NCBI GenBank assembly: GCA_030295235.1
Contig: AP026143.1
Coordinates: 434,001-498,000 of the forward strand
Length of the DNA: 64,000 bases
Direction of reading: 5' to 3'
From: Fistulifera solaris
Lineage: Eukaryota > Bacillariophyta > Bacillariophyceae > Naviculales > Stauroneidaceae
Below are positions 52,377-62,881 of this stretch, piece by piece. Each line of letters starts with the position of its first letter. Positions within the stretch are counted from its first letter, which is position 1. The notes below the pieces were generated by a model. It made no database searches. It had not been told where the DNA came from and saw only the letters and a program-made list of their open reading frames with translations. A program made the position numbers and the translations under genes.

Positions 52377-54478
52377 TTAGTCATCGTTATTTGCTATGGT
52401 TCCTAGGGATAGCTTGCTTTGATACTCGCTAGATGTAGGACGTTTCATCAACTCTCTTAAGAAGATAGTCGCATAAGAAGAAGAAGGAAGAGTGAAACTG
52501 ATGGTCATACCAAGTAATCCTCTATCAGCCTCGCCGTCGGAAGCTTCAATATCAACGTTGTTTACCTTCATCAAGTCGGTCTGAATTAACGGCTGCAAGG
52601 GATCATTGTAGCTTAGAATGCGAGACGTAACGTCACTCGCCTTGCATAAAATCTTCCGATAGTCCCCCGGACAAGTCAAGTCACGGTCTTCGATCCTCTT
52701 GAGCATATCTCGTGTGATTCCTTGGTCTGTCATGAGACGTTCTAGCAGTTCCCCCCGAACTGTTCTTGGGAAGAACACTTTTGTAACCTATCAAAGGAAA
52801 AACCAAATCCAGTATTGTGAATTGCGACGAATCGATGTCAGCTTGTGATAGCGCCTTCACGGTTGAATGCGTGTTGTCATCAGCCTTTTCATCCTCTGCC
52901 AAGACCAAATCACCTACTTGCACGTTTGCATCTTGTGTCAATCGAGCCGAGACGGCAGCATTCCACAAGAAGCTTTGAAACGCATGAATAAACATCAGTC
53001 GAAGAGTTTTGGGTATGCACGAGAACGCCCTCTTGTAATCGAGTGGGAAACGTGCGAGACTCTGTACAATGGCCAGCTCGGTGGTAATACCGCGCTGAAA
53101 CTGACATGCCAAACGATCCGCAACTTGCTTCTCCGCCGCTGCACGTCCGTCGGAGGGTACATTATCAAATCGATTTTGCCATTCCTCTCGTGCTTTTTTA
53201 ATGTTCTCCTTTTCACCAGCTTTAGGACTCATTATTATGTCAATAGCTTTCTCAAAACTTCCTTTGATAATTTCAATTCCGATAAGATGCGTATCGTAAT
53301 ACTTCCCAAAACGTTGCATGCCAAAGTAGTTGATGAATCCGTTGTTACGAATCGCGTCAACAGCGGATTCTAAAACATCTTTGGGAGGTTTTTCAGTGCT
53401 CCCGTCTTTTGCCACAATATTTCTCAGTGCGACTTCAAAGCGATTTCCTCGTAAACTTCCAAGACGAAGATCTTTTTCTACAAACTGAAAATTTCCTACA
53501 CGCAACACACTAGTGCCAGAAAGTTTCGTATTTCCACCGCCCTGCGACTTGTTGTTGTATCCGTTGCACTTACAAAGCACAGAGAGCGGCGTATGGGCTG
53601 GCGCAGTGACAAACTGACTCGTGACCCCTCTTTTATCTTTGTTACCCGCAAAGCCGATACGAAGCCTGCCCTGCTTTCCACCCTGACGTTGCAGCTGACT
53701 GATCGCCATCCCCGTTTCCATATTTTCTTTGTACAGCACAAACTTGACAAACTTCATTCCTTTCGGAGGACGTTGATTGTTGTTGCTATCACGATGCATC
53801 GCGTTCCGACCGTTTTCAAAGGCTTTGTAGTTGGGCATTTCCTTTTCAAAACGGACATGCCAAATGCGAATGACCTTATCGTTGTTGCCTGAGCCAGAAA
53901 TCGTATCGGCTCGTGCGCAAAATCCTAGACGATCCCGAATCCACTGGTGCAAATCGCGCCGTTTGTCTTTATCATTGGCTGGCGGAAGTGACACATATCG
54001 CTCATCACCTACTTCTGAGTCGTTTGTATTTTCCTGAACTTTTCGTAAGAACAGAATAGCCGCCTTAGCTGCAGTATCATCTGTAAGGGCTTTGAGCTCA
54101 TTTTCGAGGTCGGACCAGACCGGTTCGCTATGGACGTCGTTCGCCTCTTCTCGTTTTCTTTTGCGGCTTTCCTCTGCTTCTGTTTGTACCGAACTGTCAA
54201 CAACATCGCCTATCACTGTAGGTTCTAGCGACTCCAACCGAGCTATGGAACCATCCAAGTCCACTACAAGTCAACGAATACATGTTAGATCAATCTCACC
54301 GTAAATGGGGAGGATAATAGCGAAACGTACCTTCATGGACGATAAAATCCGAGAATCGTCCTTTCGAAATTGCCGAGAAACCCGGAACGTGCGGCGATAG
54401 GTACGCCGTTAGCCCCAAACTTTGCTCTATAGGATCATAAATCACTTCATGGTCCGTCATGATGAAGTCGCTTGGCAT
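52377..54478 (-). CDS. PUS7: TruD/PUS7-type pseudouridine synthase, 2 exons, frame break at 52779-52782
   Basis: PUS7 converts uridine to pseudouridine in tRNA, U2 snRNA and mRNA. Exons are 54478-54331 and 54263-52377, with a 67-nt intron (GTACGT donor). Exon 1 has the family start GLTAYLSPHVPGFSAISKG and RFSDFIVHE. The catalytic region has GFAGNKDKRGVTSQF, in which the aspartate of NKDK is the nucleophile of the TruD family. The TRUD domain follows (NNGFINYFGMQRFGKYYD, GNRFEVALRNI). The end (TVRGELLERLMTDQGIT to LGMTISFTLPSSSYATIFL) is in the neighbouring frame; removing one base from the T4 run (plus strand) at 52779-52782 joins GYK to VFFPRTV. The restored protein has 677 residues. The start may instead be six codons on, at 54460. 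Confidence 0.85.
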
Positions 54479-55012
54479 TAAAGTAAAAGGGAGGGCAAAA
54501 GGTTTGCAGACTTTTTGTTTTGGATCTTTCCGCGATCGCGAAGAAAAAATTTGGGTGGTATGCTGCATGCAGACTCCTCGCGAATGATATTTAGTCACGA
54601 GTCATTTAGATTTGTTTATTACTCCACTCTAACTGTGAGATGTGTTGTGCTATTTTAAAAAAACTCTGAAATTTTAAATGACTCTCGCGTTACTAAATAC
54701 GGATTGATACATTCGTCGGGTAACCTAGCCACGCAGAAATGTGCATTCGAATTTTTGAGCACTGAAAACTATGCGTTATATATCTTCAAATCAATTAATT
54801 GGCAATAACGCTCCAAGGAGTTTTAGCTAAATGTAGCACAAAAGAAGAAGGGCAAAATATCCTGTATTTTCCTTTGAGCTGCTGTGTTACTCGATGTGTT
54901 AACACTTCAGTTCGTTCGTTAAAGCTAGACGCCGGACTAGCATTGACTTAGAATTCCTAAAGAAAGAAGGCATAGATAACTTCGAAGATCGAAGTGCTGA
55001 TCAATCTATCAT
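54479..55012. other. Intergenic region, nothing recognised
   Basis: 534 nt between the PUS7 start and the 3' end of ARL2. The open frame of PUS7 exon 1 continues upstream to 54598 without conserved sequence. The rest is A/T-rich. Confidence 0.4.
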
Positions 55013-55663
55013 TCAGCCTAGCATGAATATTCGGTCGCCAATATCTTGGACCATCCAATCGATTCCCTCTTTCAGCCCTTCTCCGGTGACTGCGCTACAG
55101 CTTTGTATACTCCAATGACGATTCGTAAAACGCTCACTCTGATCCATTTCCAAAGCTTGCTCAATTTCTGCAGAAGTAAGAGCTCCAGAAATATCTTGTT
55201 TGTTGGCTAATATTAACAGAGATGCCCCTGCTAAACGCTCTTGTGATAACAAATCCGCCAGTTCTTGGCGACAAATATCCAGTCGAAACGGATCCGCACT
55301 GTCGACAACCCAAATGAGTCCGTCTGTTTGCTCAAAATAATTCCTCCAGTACGCTCGTATGGACTTTTGACCTCCCACATCCCACATGTGTAGCTGATAA
55401 TGACACGATGAAGAGGCTTGGTATTCGAGCGTCTGAATGTGAAAGCCCAATGTCGGTTCTATTTTATCGATCGGGTCACCGCAAAGCCTCTTTAGCACGG
55501 TTGTTTTCCCAGCGTTGTCGAGTCCTAAAATAAGAATGCGCATCTCCTTTTCTTTTTGTTTGATCTGGTCGGAAGCGAGACGCGGTTGAGACGAAAAGAT
55601 GAACGTTCGATTGTGTACTTTTCGTGAATCTCGTACCTTCCGTAATATCGTCAGCAGACCCAT
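55013..55663 (-). CDS. ARL2: ARL2 small GTPase, 2 exons
   Basis: ARL2 is an ARF-like GTPase that works with tubulin cofactor D and with PDE-delta type carriers in microtubule assembly and release of lipidated proteins. Exons are 55663-55637 (nine codons, MGLLTILRK) and 55564-55013, 192 residues. Visible features are P-loop [11 protein letters not shown], switch 1 [12 protein letters not shown], switch 2 [21 protein letters not shown] and the CSAVTGEGL motif. GLLTILRK followed by [11 protein letters not shown] and [12 protein letters not shown] are ARL2-specific. The 72-nt intron (GTACGA donor, CCAG acceptor) keeps frame and has no stop, so retention would insert 24 residues after K9. An upstream ATG at 55678 adds five residues and is less likely than the conserved MGLL start. 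Confidence 0.95.
   Translation of the reverse strand: MGLLTILRKVRDSRKVHNRTFIFSSQPRLASDQIKQKEKEMRILILGLDNAGKTTVLKRLCGDPIDKIEPTLGFHIQTLEYQASSSCHYQLHMWDVGGQKSIRAYWRNYFEQTDGLIWVVDSADPFRLDICRQELADLLSQERLAGASLLILANKQDISGALTSAEIEQALEMDQSERFTNRHWSIQSCSAVTGEGLKEGIDWMVQDIGDRIFMLG
55565..55636 (-). other. Frame-preserving intron of ARL2
   Basis: 72 nt, phase 0, no in-frame stop, GTACGA donor. It is the only intron here whose retention would not truncate the product. See findings. Confidence 0.75.
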
Positions 55664-56046
55664 TGTATTTCTCAGCACTCGCGTATCTGATTTTATAAGT
55701 TAATCGAAAGTATTGATGAGTTAAGCGTAATGCAGTTTAAACAAAAGAAGAATGCGAGCAACAACGCCACAAAAGATGAACGGATCATGCGATCCCTAGA
55801 TCGAAACGAGTTTATATCTCCCGGTACTTCGAATCCTTACTTTAGTGTACTTTTGTAGTACCGGTACGTTACGCTCTGCGACATGTGACGATTTTCATGA
55901 GATTTCTTTTCCTCCGCGCCTTTTTGTTTCACACAAAAACGAAATCAGCGCTTGCATACCTGTCATTGACAATAAAACAAAAGCAAAAGCCTTTAACGAC
56001 GCACAAGCAAAACGAAAAGCTACGTAGATCGCTAAAGAACAGCATA
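55664..56046. other. Divergent promoter region
   Basis: 383 nt between the starts of ARL2 and the F-box gene. Nothing beyond A/T-rich sequence and GTACCGG repeats near 55856-55865 is seen. Confidence 0.4.
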
Positions 56047-57065
56047 ATGACTCTTCTTGATTTACCCGACGACCTGTTTTCGGAATCGATCTTCACGTAT
56101 GTTCCCGTGACAGACTTGGGGCGTTTCGGTACCGTTTGTCGCAAATTTCACAGCATGAGGCATCTCGTTGATCAAGAATTGAAAGCGAGAGACACCGCCT
56201 TGATCGTATCACAGCAATATCCCGCCGAAAGTCCCATCCTGTCGATCTTGGACTACCGCGAACGGGTCCTATGGTTCGAGCGTTGCAGCGCCTTTGCGTT
56301 GGAGATGACCCACCAAGCAGTGGAACACGAAGCTTGCCCGAGTCACGAAGACGAAACGGGGTGTCAGTGTGTTCCTCTGAACAGTTTCCCAAGGTTAAAG
56401 GATGGTCTTCGAGACGGGAAGAACTACTTCTTTTTTGTGCAGTTTACTTCTATGAGTGAATTGTTATGGGAAGGATTTCTTCAGGATGCCCAAACAGAAT
56501 CGGATGAATACAGTCCTCTGATAAGCTTGTTCTTTAACGAAAACGTAGACATTTATCAAGCTTTCGATGGGGAAGAGATCAATAATGGTAGATCCATATT
56601 TGCCTCGGTAAACGAAATGTTCCAGTGGAGGGATTTCACGCGGGGAGAGAAACTCAGTTTCACCTCGACGCTAGCAACATTACCAACCTGACAAAAGAAC
56701 ATGTGAACTCGGACCTGCACGTGACAGTAGTCAGCCTGGTTGTCGATCAACATACAACGCCGCCTCGAAAGTTGCATTTGCATTACTCGTCCCGGGGACA
56801 TTTGCAGTCACCTTCATTTGAAGATAGGTCGGTGTCCTTTGACGTTTTGCGTCACCGATACTTGCCGAACTACTGTGCGACGGTCCGTGAGACCGATAAG
56901 ACTTACACGCTCTCTGAATATGCTACGCCATACATGATTTGGACGTCACGAAGCTGTCTCTTTAGTTTCTCTCTGCTTCACACGTTTGACTTGCGCAGTT
57001 TGCGTCCCGTGACAATGGATGTGGCGAGCTTGAGATTGGGACAGATTCATTTGGAACGTGAGTAG
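56047..57065 (+). CDS. F-box protein, frame break at 56642-56645
   Basis: The N-terminal 45 residues are an F-box (LLDLPDDLFSESIFTYVPVT, DLGRFGTVCRKFHSM), which binds SKP1 in SCF ubiquitin ligases. The rest carries no repeat I recognise; it has a region of charged residues and cysteines (HEACPSHEDETGCQCVP) and a beta-rich end (YFFFVQFTSMSELLW, TPPRKLHLHYSSRGH, TLSEYATPYMIWT). One base must be added to the G4 run at 56642-56645 to continue from DFTRG into RETQFHLDASNITNLT; the restored protein has 339 residues. It starts at the ATG beginning the F-box; the open frame upstream has none. The substrate is unknown. Confidence 0.75.
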
Positions 57066-57582
57066 ATGGTGACACGGTCCATTCACCACGCTCCAGGTCT
57101 CCTTTCGTCGTCGGCTTATTCTCTGGCTTGAAGAGTTGTTCGTGACGCTTCAAACACGTCTTTTATGCCTTAGACGCTAAAGCGCGTATAAGATTAAACC
57201 TTAGTAGATGAAATTCACCGTGATTTTGTCTGTAAAATCGTCTTCCTGATTGCAGGTGGCCATACCGTCGTAACGAACACAAGACTCGTAACGAATAGAG
57301 TAATCCATCATGATGATGGGAAGGCTGTGTTATCAATAGAAGCCCCCTTCCAACGATCAATGCCGAGAATTCAAAGCGATTTCACGAGGGTGAGCCGCAA
57401 AAGCAATGTTCCGCGAATGTCATGTATTGGGCCTCTTGACATCGTTTCGATTTTTCGCCCCCTCCAAATTGTATTGATTCGGAGATACGCCAAGAGTGTC
57501 GATGCTCTAACTAAGCAACATTCGACCCAACAGCAATCAGATACTCACATCGCGTCCCTAAACAAGGATCCGAGTATACACC
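57066..57582. other. Convergent intergenic region
   Basis: 517 nt between the F-box gene and the minus-strand one-TM protein. A 99-codon plus-strand ORF (57327-57626) runs into the latter and shows no signature. Nothing else is seen. Confidence 0.4.
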
Positions 57583-58221
57583 CTAGTGATCCTTCTTGTT
57601 CTGGAAAGGAAATGATATCCCTTTAAAGCAAGCCACAATTGTCGACAAGCTTTTTACAATATAGCGTAGTAGTGGATTGTGCATGTGATAGATTTCGAAC
57701 AAATGCAAACGGCCTTGATCACAGACTAAATGCAGCATGACAACGGACACTATATTTCCGAATTCGTATTCAAATCTTCGCTTGATGAAAAGTTCGGTTG
57801 TATCCGGCCGTACCGACTGCACATGCGCCAGTAGACGGTTGCGATCAAGACCAAGATCCAAGTTGTGTCGTTTTCCCGCTTTTTCGGCTTGTACACGATC
57901 CGGTAACGGTAGATTGCCGTCTTCTTCGCGGCCGATGAGAAACTTGGTTCGACCGATCAAGGTCAAAAAACCGGTCCAGCTCACTAAAACCAACAAGTAA
58001 TAAGAAAGCAAAGTCAGTCGTCCAGACGAAAACTCATATTTCTGCAAGGAACACGCTTGGAGATTCGCAGCGTCCGCCACTGCTTTGGGCATGAAGAGAA
58101 TCGAACCATCAAACGATCGAATGCATTTGGCGGCAGTTGCGGGCTGACAAAGCATCCCGTGAAAATGAATGTAATCTTCAAGCGTTGCTCGTTTATTTTG
58201 AGCTGCTCTTTTGTTTAACAT
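57583..58221 (-). CDS. One-TM hypothetical protein, 212 residues
   Basis: Not recognised. One clear TM segment lies in the middle (LLSYYLLVLVSWTGFLTLIG), after an N-terminal helical and beta region (EDYIHFHGMLCQPATAAKC, FDGSILFMPKAVADAANLQ). The C-terminal part is basic and compact (PDTTELFIKRRFEYEFG, VVMLHLVCDQGRLHLFEIYH). The single open frame, Met start and consistent hydrophobic profile make it a real gene. No signal peptide is visible, so the topology is uncertain. Confidence 0.55.
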   Translation of the reverse strand: MLNKRAAQNKRATLEDYIHFHGMLCQPATAAKCIRSFDGSILFMPKAVADAANLQACSLQKYEFSSGRLTLLSYYLLVLVSWTGFLTLIGRTKFLIGREEDGNLPLPDRVQAEKAGKRHNLDLGLDRNRLLAHVQSVRPDTTELFIKRRFEYEFGNIVSVVMLHLVCDQGRLHLFEIYHMHNPLLRYIVKSLSTIVACFKGISFPFQNKKDH

Positions 58222-58679
58222 TCTTACTGCTCGTTTTGGAAAGAATAGAAAATAAATATACGGAGTAGTTGATTTTAGAATGGTTGTTGTGTCATTACGT
58301 ACTGCGCACCTTATTGTTTTCGCATCCTTTTGTTATCTGCGCTGCGCGATGCGACGAGCACGAAACCTCTCAAACAACCACTGTGACTCCCTCCGTGGCT
58401 AACTCTACACTGTACCGCCATAGTACCAAGCACGGAAGCAGCACGCAGGCGGGCCTGCCTTTCCCGCACTTTTTACTTATACTAAAGTTTTCAACAGCGC
58501 GCAAGCCGGGTTGCTTCATGCATCAAGCCGCCATTCATCGATCACATCGAAACATCGCCGTTCGACGATGATGTCGAACCAATGACACTAAAGATTACGT
58601 TTTCATCGTTTTTGTTAAAGTAAACATAAAATAGCGACAAACAGCGCTGGCTGTCACGCATGCATCGCTCAAAGGCATC
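58222..58679. other. Divergent promoter region
   Basis: 458 nt between the one-TM protein gene and PrimPol. A 100-codon ORF at 58269-58571 (plus) lacks any signature. Nothing else is seen. Confidence 0.4.
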
Positions 58680-61166
58680 ATGAGCTCCCCTGCGCGACAA
58701 TCATCTCCTCCAAATAATTTCCACGTCAACAAAAAGGACGACGACCTGTTCCTCTGGAGGGAGGATATTACGTCGGAACCGATTCCTCGTATTCGATCCG
58801 AAGGAATCCCTCCGAAATCATTTCATGGGAATCGCCGTCAAAGACCTGGGGATGAATCGGTGCGTAATCTGCACAACTCCGTCCAGCAGTCTCTACTCAA
58901 GGAAGAAAAACGAAAAGTTATCCAACACAACGAAATAAAGCGATCTGCCTTCAAACAATTAACTTCGTTACGGACTTGGCCGCTGCAGAGTCGTGCTTTT
59001 CAACATTGGCGTGATCTGATGGACGAATACATGCACGACGACGGAAAATGGCGGGCTGAAGTGATTGACGGAAATTCCGAAAGTCAGGAGTCCGATACGT
59101 CCGATAAATCGGGTGGTTCTTTGTCGACTGCTTCGTCGGGAATCTCGGTACAAGATCCAAAGCGGGTATTGCGCGATACGAAACAGAGTCCGGCGAAAAG
59201 CAAGCTGAAAAATCAATATCGCAGCGAATTTGAAAAGGAACGCAATCTCTGTGCACCGCTTCCTACCAATCATGACTTTGGACCACCGCTCTGGTCCATG
59301 GAACCGCGGATATTTTCGAGTGAAAAGTCGGATACTGGAAAACGAAAATACATGGTGGGACATCTGGGGCGATTTTTGGACTATTACTGGTGTAAAGTGG
59401 ACCCTCAGCATCGCTTTTACTACGAATTGATTCCGGAGAATACGCCTTGTCGATTGTATCTGGACTTGGAATTTTCGAAAATTGCAAATCCCGGGATATC
59501 GAATCATGATGCTGAATTGTTGCTGGATGAACTGTTTATGGAGATGAAGTTTGAACTGGAAGATCAACTCGGTATACGGAATTTCGATCGCTCCCACGTG
59601 GTGGACCTCGAGTCAAGCACTGCCTCCAAATTTTCACGCCACTGGATTGTTCATCTACCGGATCAACAACTCTTCGCTCATACTACCGCAGTGGGTCATT
59701 TCATGCAACAATTTATATCTCGGCTTGCGAACGACCAAGCAACCAACATGTTGAAAGAACGAGGGCGCCACTTGTTGCAAAAGTATTTTTGGTTGCTGCC
59801 GCGCCTCGAAAACACAAAAGCAGGAAATGGAACCGAAGAAGACCTGCTTTATTGACGCTGGTGTGTACACAAAGAACCGCTTATTCCGTATCTTGGGTTC
59901 ACAGAAATTTGGAAAACCGCCATCCGCAGCTCTGCGCATCGCCGACAGAAACGAATTTCGCTTCCCAAACGGATTTTCGAATGAGCTTTTTACCTACCTG
60001 ATATACAGCGCAAGTCAGTTGAACAACGCAATGTTGACGTCGACGAGTCCCAGGAAGATACAGATCAAATTGAAAATGCAGTGGAAGAATTTAAAACAGC
60101 TACTGATTGGAAAAGCCACGCTGAAGCTTTGGCACAAACACTTGTTGTCCCTCTCAACTGGGCGAAAGTTGCTTATCCTATTCTACCTTTCGACCAAAGT
60201 GTACTGAAAGAAAGCGGCAGGGCAAAGACCAAGATTGCGGGTCAAAGTCGCGGAATGCCGTCCACAATGAGTCTGTCAGTGGGAAAGTCCCCCTATCCTC
60301 TAATCGACAACTTTGTGGAGAATCATCTTGGTGCAAGAGGTGGCATTCAAGGATCCATTCGGGCTTGGTCTATAGCTGAGGCTCCTTGTAAAAGTATCGA
60401 CAACGGCCCAAGTGCGCCCGCCTTTATAATCTACCAGATGAGTCGCAACCGTTGGTGTGAATGCATCGGACGCGCACATCGGAGCAACAATATTCAATGG
60501 ACTGTAGATCTACGCTTGTGGCACTGCACACAGTCATGTCATGACCCAGACTGTCGAATGCTTAGCTTTCGAGGTACGCCAGTGCCACTCCCACAAGTTA
60601 TTCGTGAGCAGGTGGAGGATCAAATCTTCGAAGAACAACTTGCCCGTGTGGACGAAGACACTCTGATAGATCAAGCCAGATCGATGACAAAAGAGCCCAC
60701 CCCTAGTCAATCACTTCAGACCGCATTGTCTTCCTTAACCATCACTGGCGACGCAGAAGAAAAAGAGAACGATCACGACTTCCTACCTTCGTATGAGAAA
60801 TCTGGAGAGGATTCATTCGAGCAGCAGCTGCTGAACTTAGACATTGCCGGTGGCGACCTCACGACAAAAGCAAAGGAAGCTTCACTTGATGCATGCGTCG
60901 GACTCTCTGAAGAGGACTCGTTTGAAGAGCAGCTTCTTCGTTTAGAGGAGACGATCACATCGACGCTGGAGAATGATCCATTGAAACCAGAAGACGTTGC
61001 CGTGTTGCACCCGCCAGAAGCGGAAGTGTCAAATGAAAAGATTAACATATCTGCGACCTCCAAATCGAAGACAGTCGAAGAGCACAAACCGTTGAAGGAA
61101 CCCGAATGCGAAGTCAGTGATGATGACGATGATTTCGATTTGCTAGCATTTGCAAAAGAGATATAA
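58680..61166 (+). CDS. PRIMPOL: PrimPol primase-polymerase, two frame breaks
   Basis: PrimPol reprimes DNA synthesis past lesions and stalled forks in nucleus and mitochondria. It is a 828-residue protein when restored. The N-terminal 210 residues are extra to the animal enzyme and poorly conserved. The AEP catalytic core follows: PCRLYLDLEFSK gives the D-x-E metal ligands (about 262 and 264), SSTASKFSRHWI the SxH motif and CFIDAGVYTKNRLFRIL the third aspartate (about 392). The UL52-type zinc finger is WCECIGRAHRSNN with CTQSCHDPDC (about 600-625). Frame breaks: one extra base in an A4 run near 59816-59819, one missing in T5 at 59987-59991. The C-terminal 190 residues carry three repeats like DSFEEQLLRLEE and an acidic end (DDDDDFDLLAFAKEI). 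Confidence 0.9.
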
Positions 61167-61206
61167 GCTATAGTTATCAGTATGATTAGTTACTTTTTAG
61201 TTATGA

Positions 61207-62234
61207 CTATTGTTTATTCGTGAAGAAGTTGTCCTTCAAACTAAACAGAGCTTTCAAGCCTCTATCTAGAGCAGACTTGACTTCTTCCGTGGCCAAATTG
61301 ATGTTGCTACTTTCGATGGTTTTTCTCATGACGAAGCGCTTACATCGTTTCTGCTGCAACCAGAGGCCGGTCGTATCGTATCTCCGCCCTGTCTTATCTT
61401 CAAACAAAATTTCGTAACCTCGTTTGCGGTAGAATTCCAAAGCAAGTTTGTTGTCGTCTTCTACTTCCAAGGTGATTTCATTCTTGTTCCATCGCGCTAG
61501 AACTTCCTCTTCACAACGTTGTGCCAAAGCGGAACCGACGCCGGATCGCCGTGCCGAGTATTTGACAGACAAGTTGGTCAAGAATGGTCGTACCGATGAC
61601 GGACTTTTGCATCAGCGGTATTCTCTTGTTTTTGCAAAAAGGAAAGCAGGTTTGCTGATTGTCGCTTTTCTAGATTACTTTCATAGGGCCCCAGGCCGTA
61701 AGGCTTTTGTGTCACTTCCACAAAGCCTACCACTTCTCCCCGCACATAATCATCTTGCGGATTGCCAATAAAGTTATATACATGATCGAAGTCGAGCAAC
61801 AACGGTGCATTGTATTCCACATCTTCCGCCGGAACAATCGTCCGTGCCACTAACATGAAATTATTTTCCGCTTGCTGCTTTCTTCGTTGTTCCAGATCCC
61901 CCTGCTGCAAGGTTCTCAAGTACGCCAATTGATATTCTTTCCACGGTGCCGTATTATCTTTGCGACCGCCGTCATTGAAGAAGGCATCGATGCACATGTC
62001 CGATATTTCTCGATACACCCGTGGATGCGGTTTACTGGGAAGTGCTTCTATGACAAAGGGAATTCGGCCCGATTGTTGTTCCTCCGCTCGGTATTCCGAT
62101 GATTTTGTCGCAATCGCGTCCAGAAACGACGAACGGCGGGGTGTTGTGGAGGCAAAGGACACTTTAAAAGCATCGACTTTGTAAGTCAAAAGAGAGTAAT
62201 CAGCAGGAGTGAACACAGAGACAGTGTTGCACAT
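61207..62234 (-). CDS. GNAT-family acetyltransferase, probably organellar, frame break at 61601
   Basis: The restored protein has 342 residues. The C-terminal part carries the acetyl-CoA loop SARRSGVGSALAQRCEEEV and the end of the GNAT fold (NEITLEVEDDNKLALEFYRK, GYEILFEDKTGRRYD). The N-terminal half has no recognised domain (PHPRVYREISDMCIDAFFND). One base is missing in the GG at 61601-61602 (plus strand), between DAKV and SSVRPFLTNLSVKY. The start is uncertain. As given it begins MCNTVSVFTPAD at 62234. In the neighbouring frame a hydrophobic sequence (CATLSLCSLLLITLF) runs up to DAFKVSFAS, a typical plastid junction, suggesting another one-base loss in the A4 run (plus strand) near 62180 and a start further upstream. 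Confidence 0.65.
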
Positions 62235-62881
62235 TTCCGCCTTCGTCTTCGACGGAAATTGAGAAGGGAAGAACGAAGGTTTTGAGTATTTGCACTTCCT
62301 TCAGCAAATGGGCCCACAACGTTCTCGTCCCTCGGCAGCGCCATCGATTGACGTGAATCGGTTGTCATATAAGCAAGGCAAGTCTCGACAAATATGAGGC
62401 AATAATGATTACTCCTAACAATTACGACACCCGCCAACATCACCAGTATCGCAAAGGTTTTGTCGTCGGCCAACGCAGACCGCCGCGAAAAAAAGCAGCG
62501 CACGGATCGAGCACGCAGTCGTAATCAAGGAAACGCGATGAGACATGTCCAAGACAGTTTTTCTTCATAAACGGACGACGACTGACAACAACTCACGACA
62601 AAAAAATATCCAGTCGTGAGAAAGGTCGCCTACACTTCAGTCGGCACTATCACAGGAAGTATAATAATGAAGTGTAGTCGCGACACGTACGCGCTTCATT
62701 TTTCTTCTCATCATTTTCTGCATCATTTTTTGCACGATGTATGGTGAGGTTTTCATGACACCATGTCACGCTCCACCATAAGTCATCATCATCCATCATT
62801 ATCAGTTCTTCGCATCATGTCAAATATCATTTCTCGGCTGCATCCCACAAGCATTGAAGACAAGTCAGATCGTTAAGACAG
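62235..62881. other. Divergent intergenic region
   Basis: 647 nt between the GNAT gene and the PP1-type gene. It may include the real leader of the GNAT (see that entry). A run of TCATCAT-like repeats lies at about 62709-62805. No gene is seen. Confidence 0.45.

Noticed and set aside
24860-58265. Recurrent TACTCCGT/ACGGAGTA octamers as transposon ends
   Set aside because: About five copies in 64 kb are close to chance, with no flanking target duplications or paired ends.
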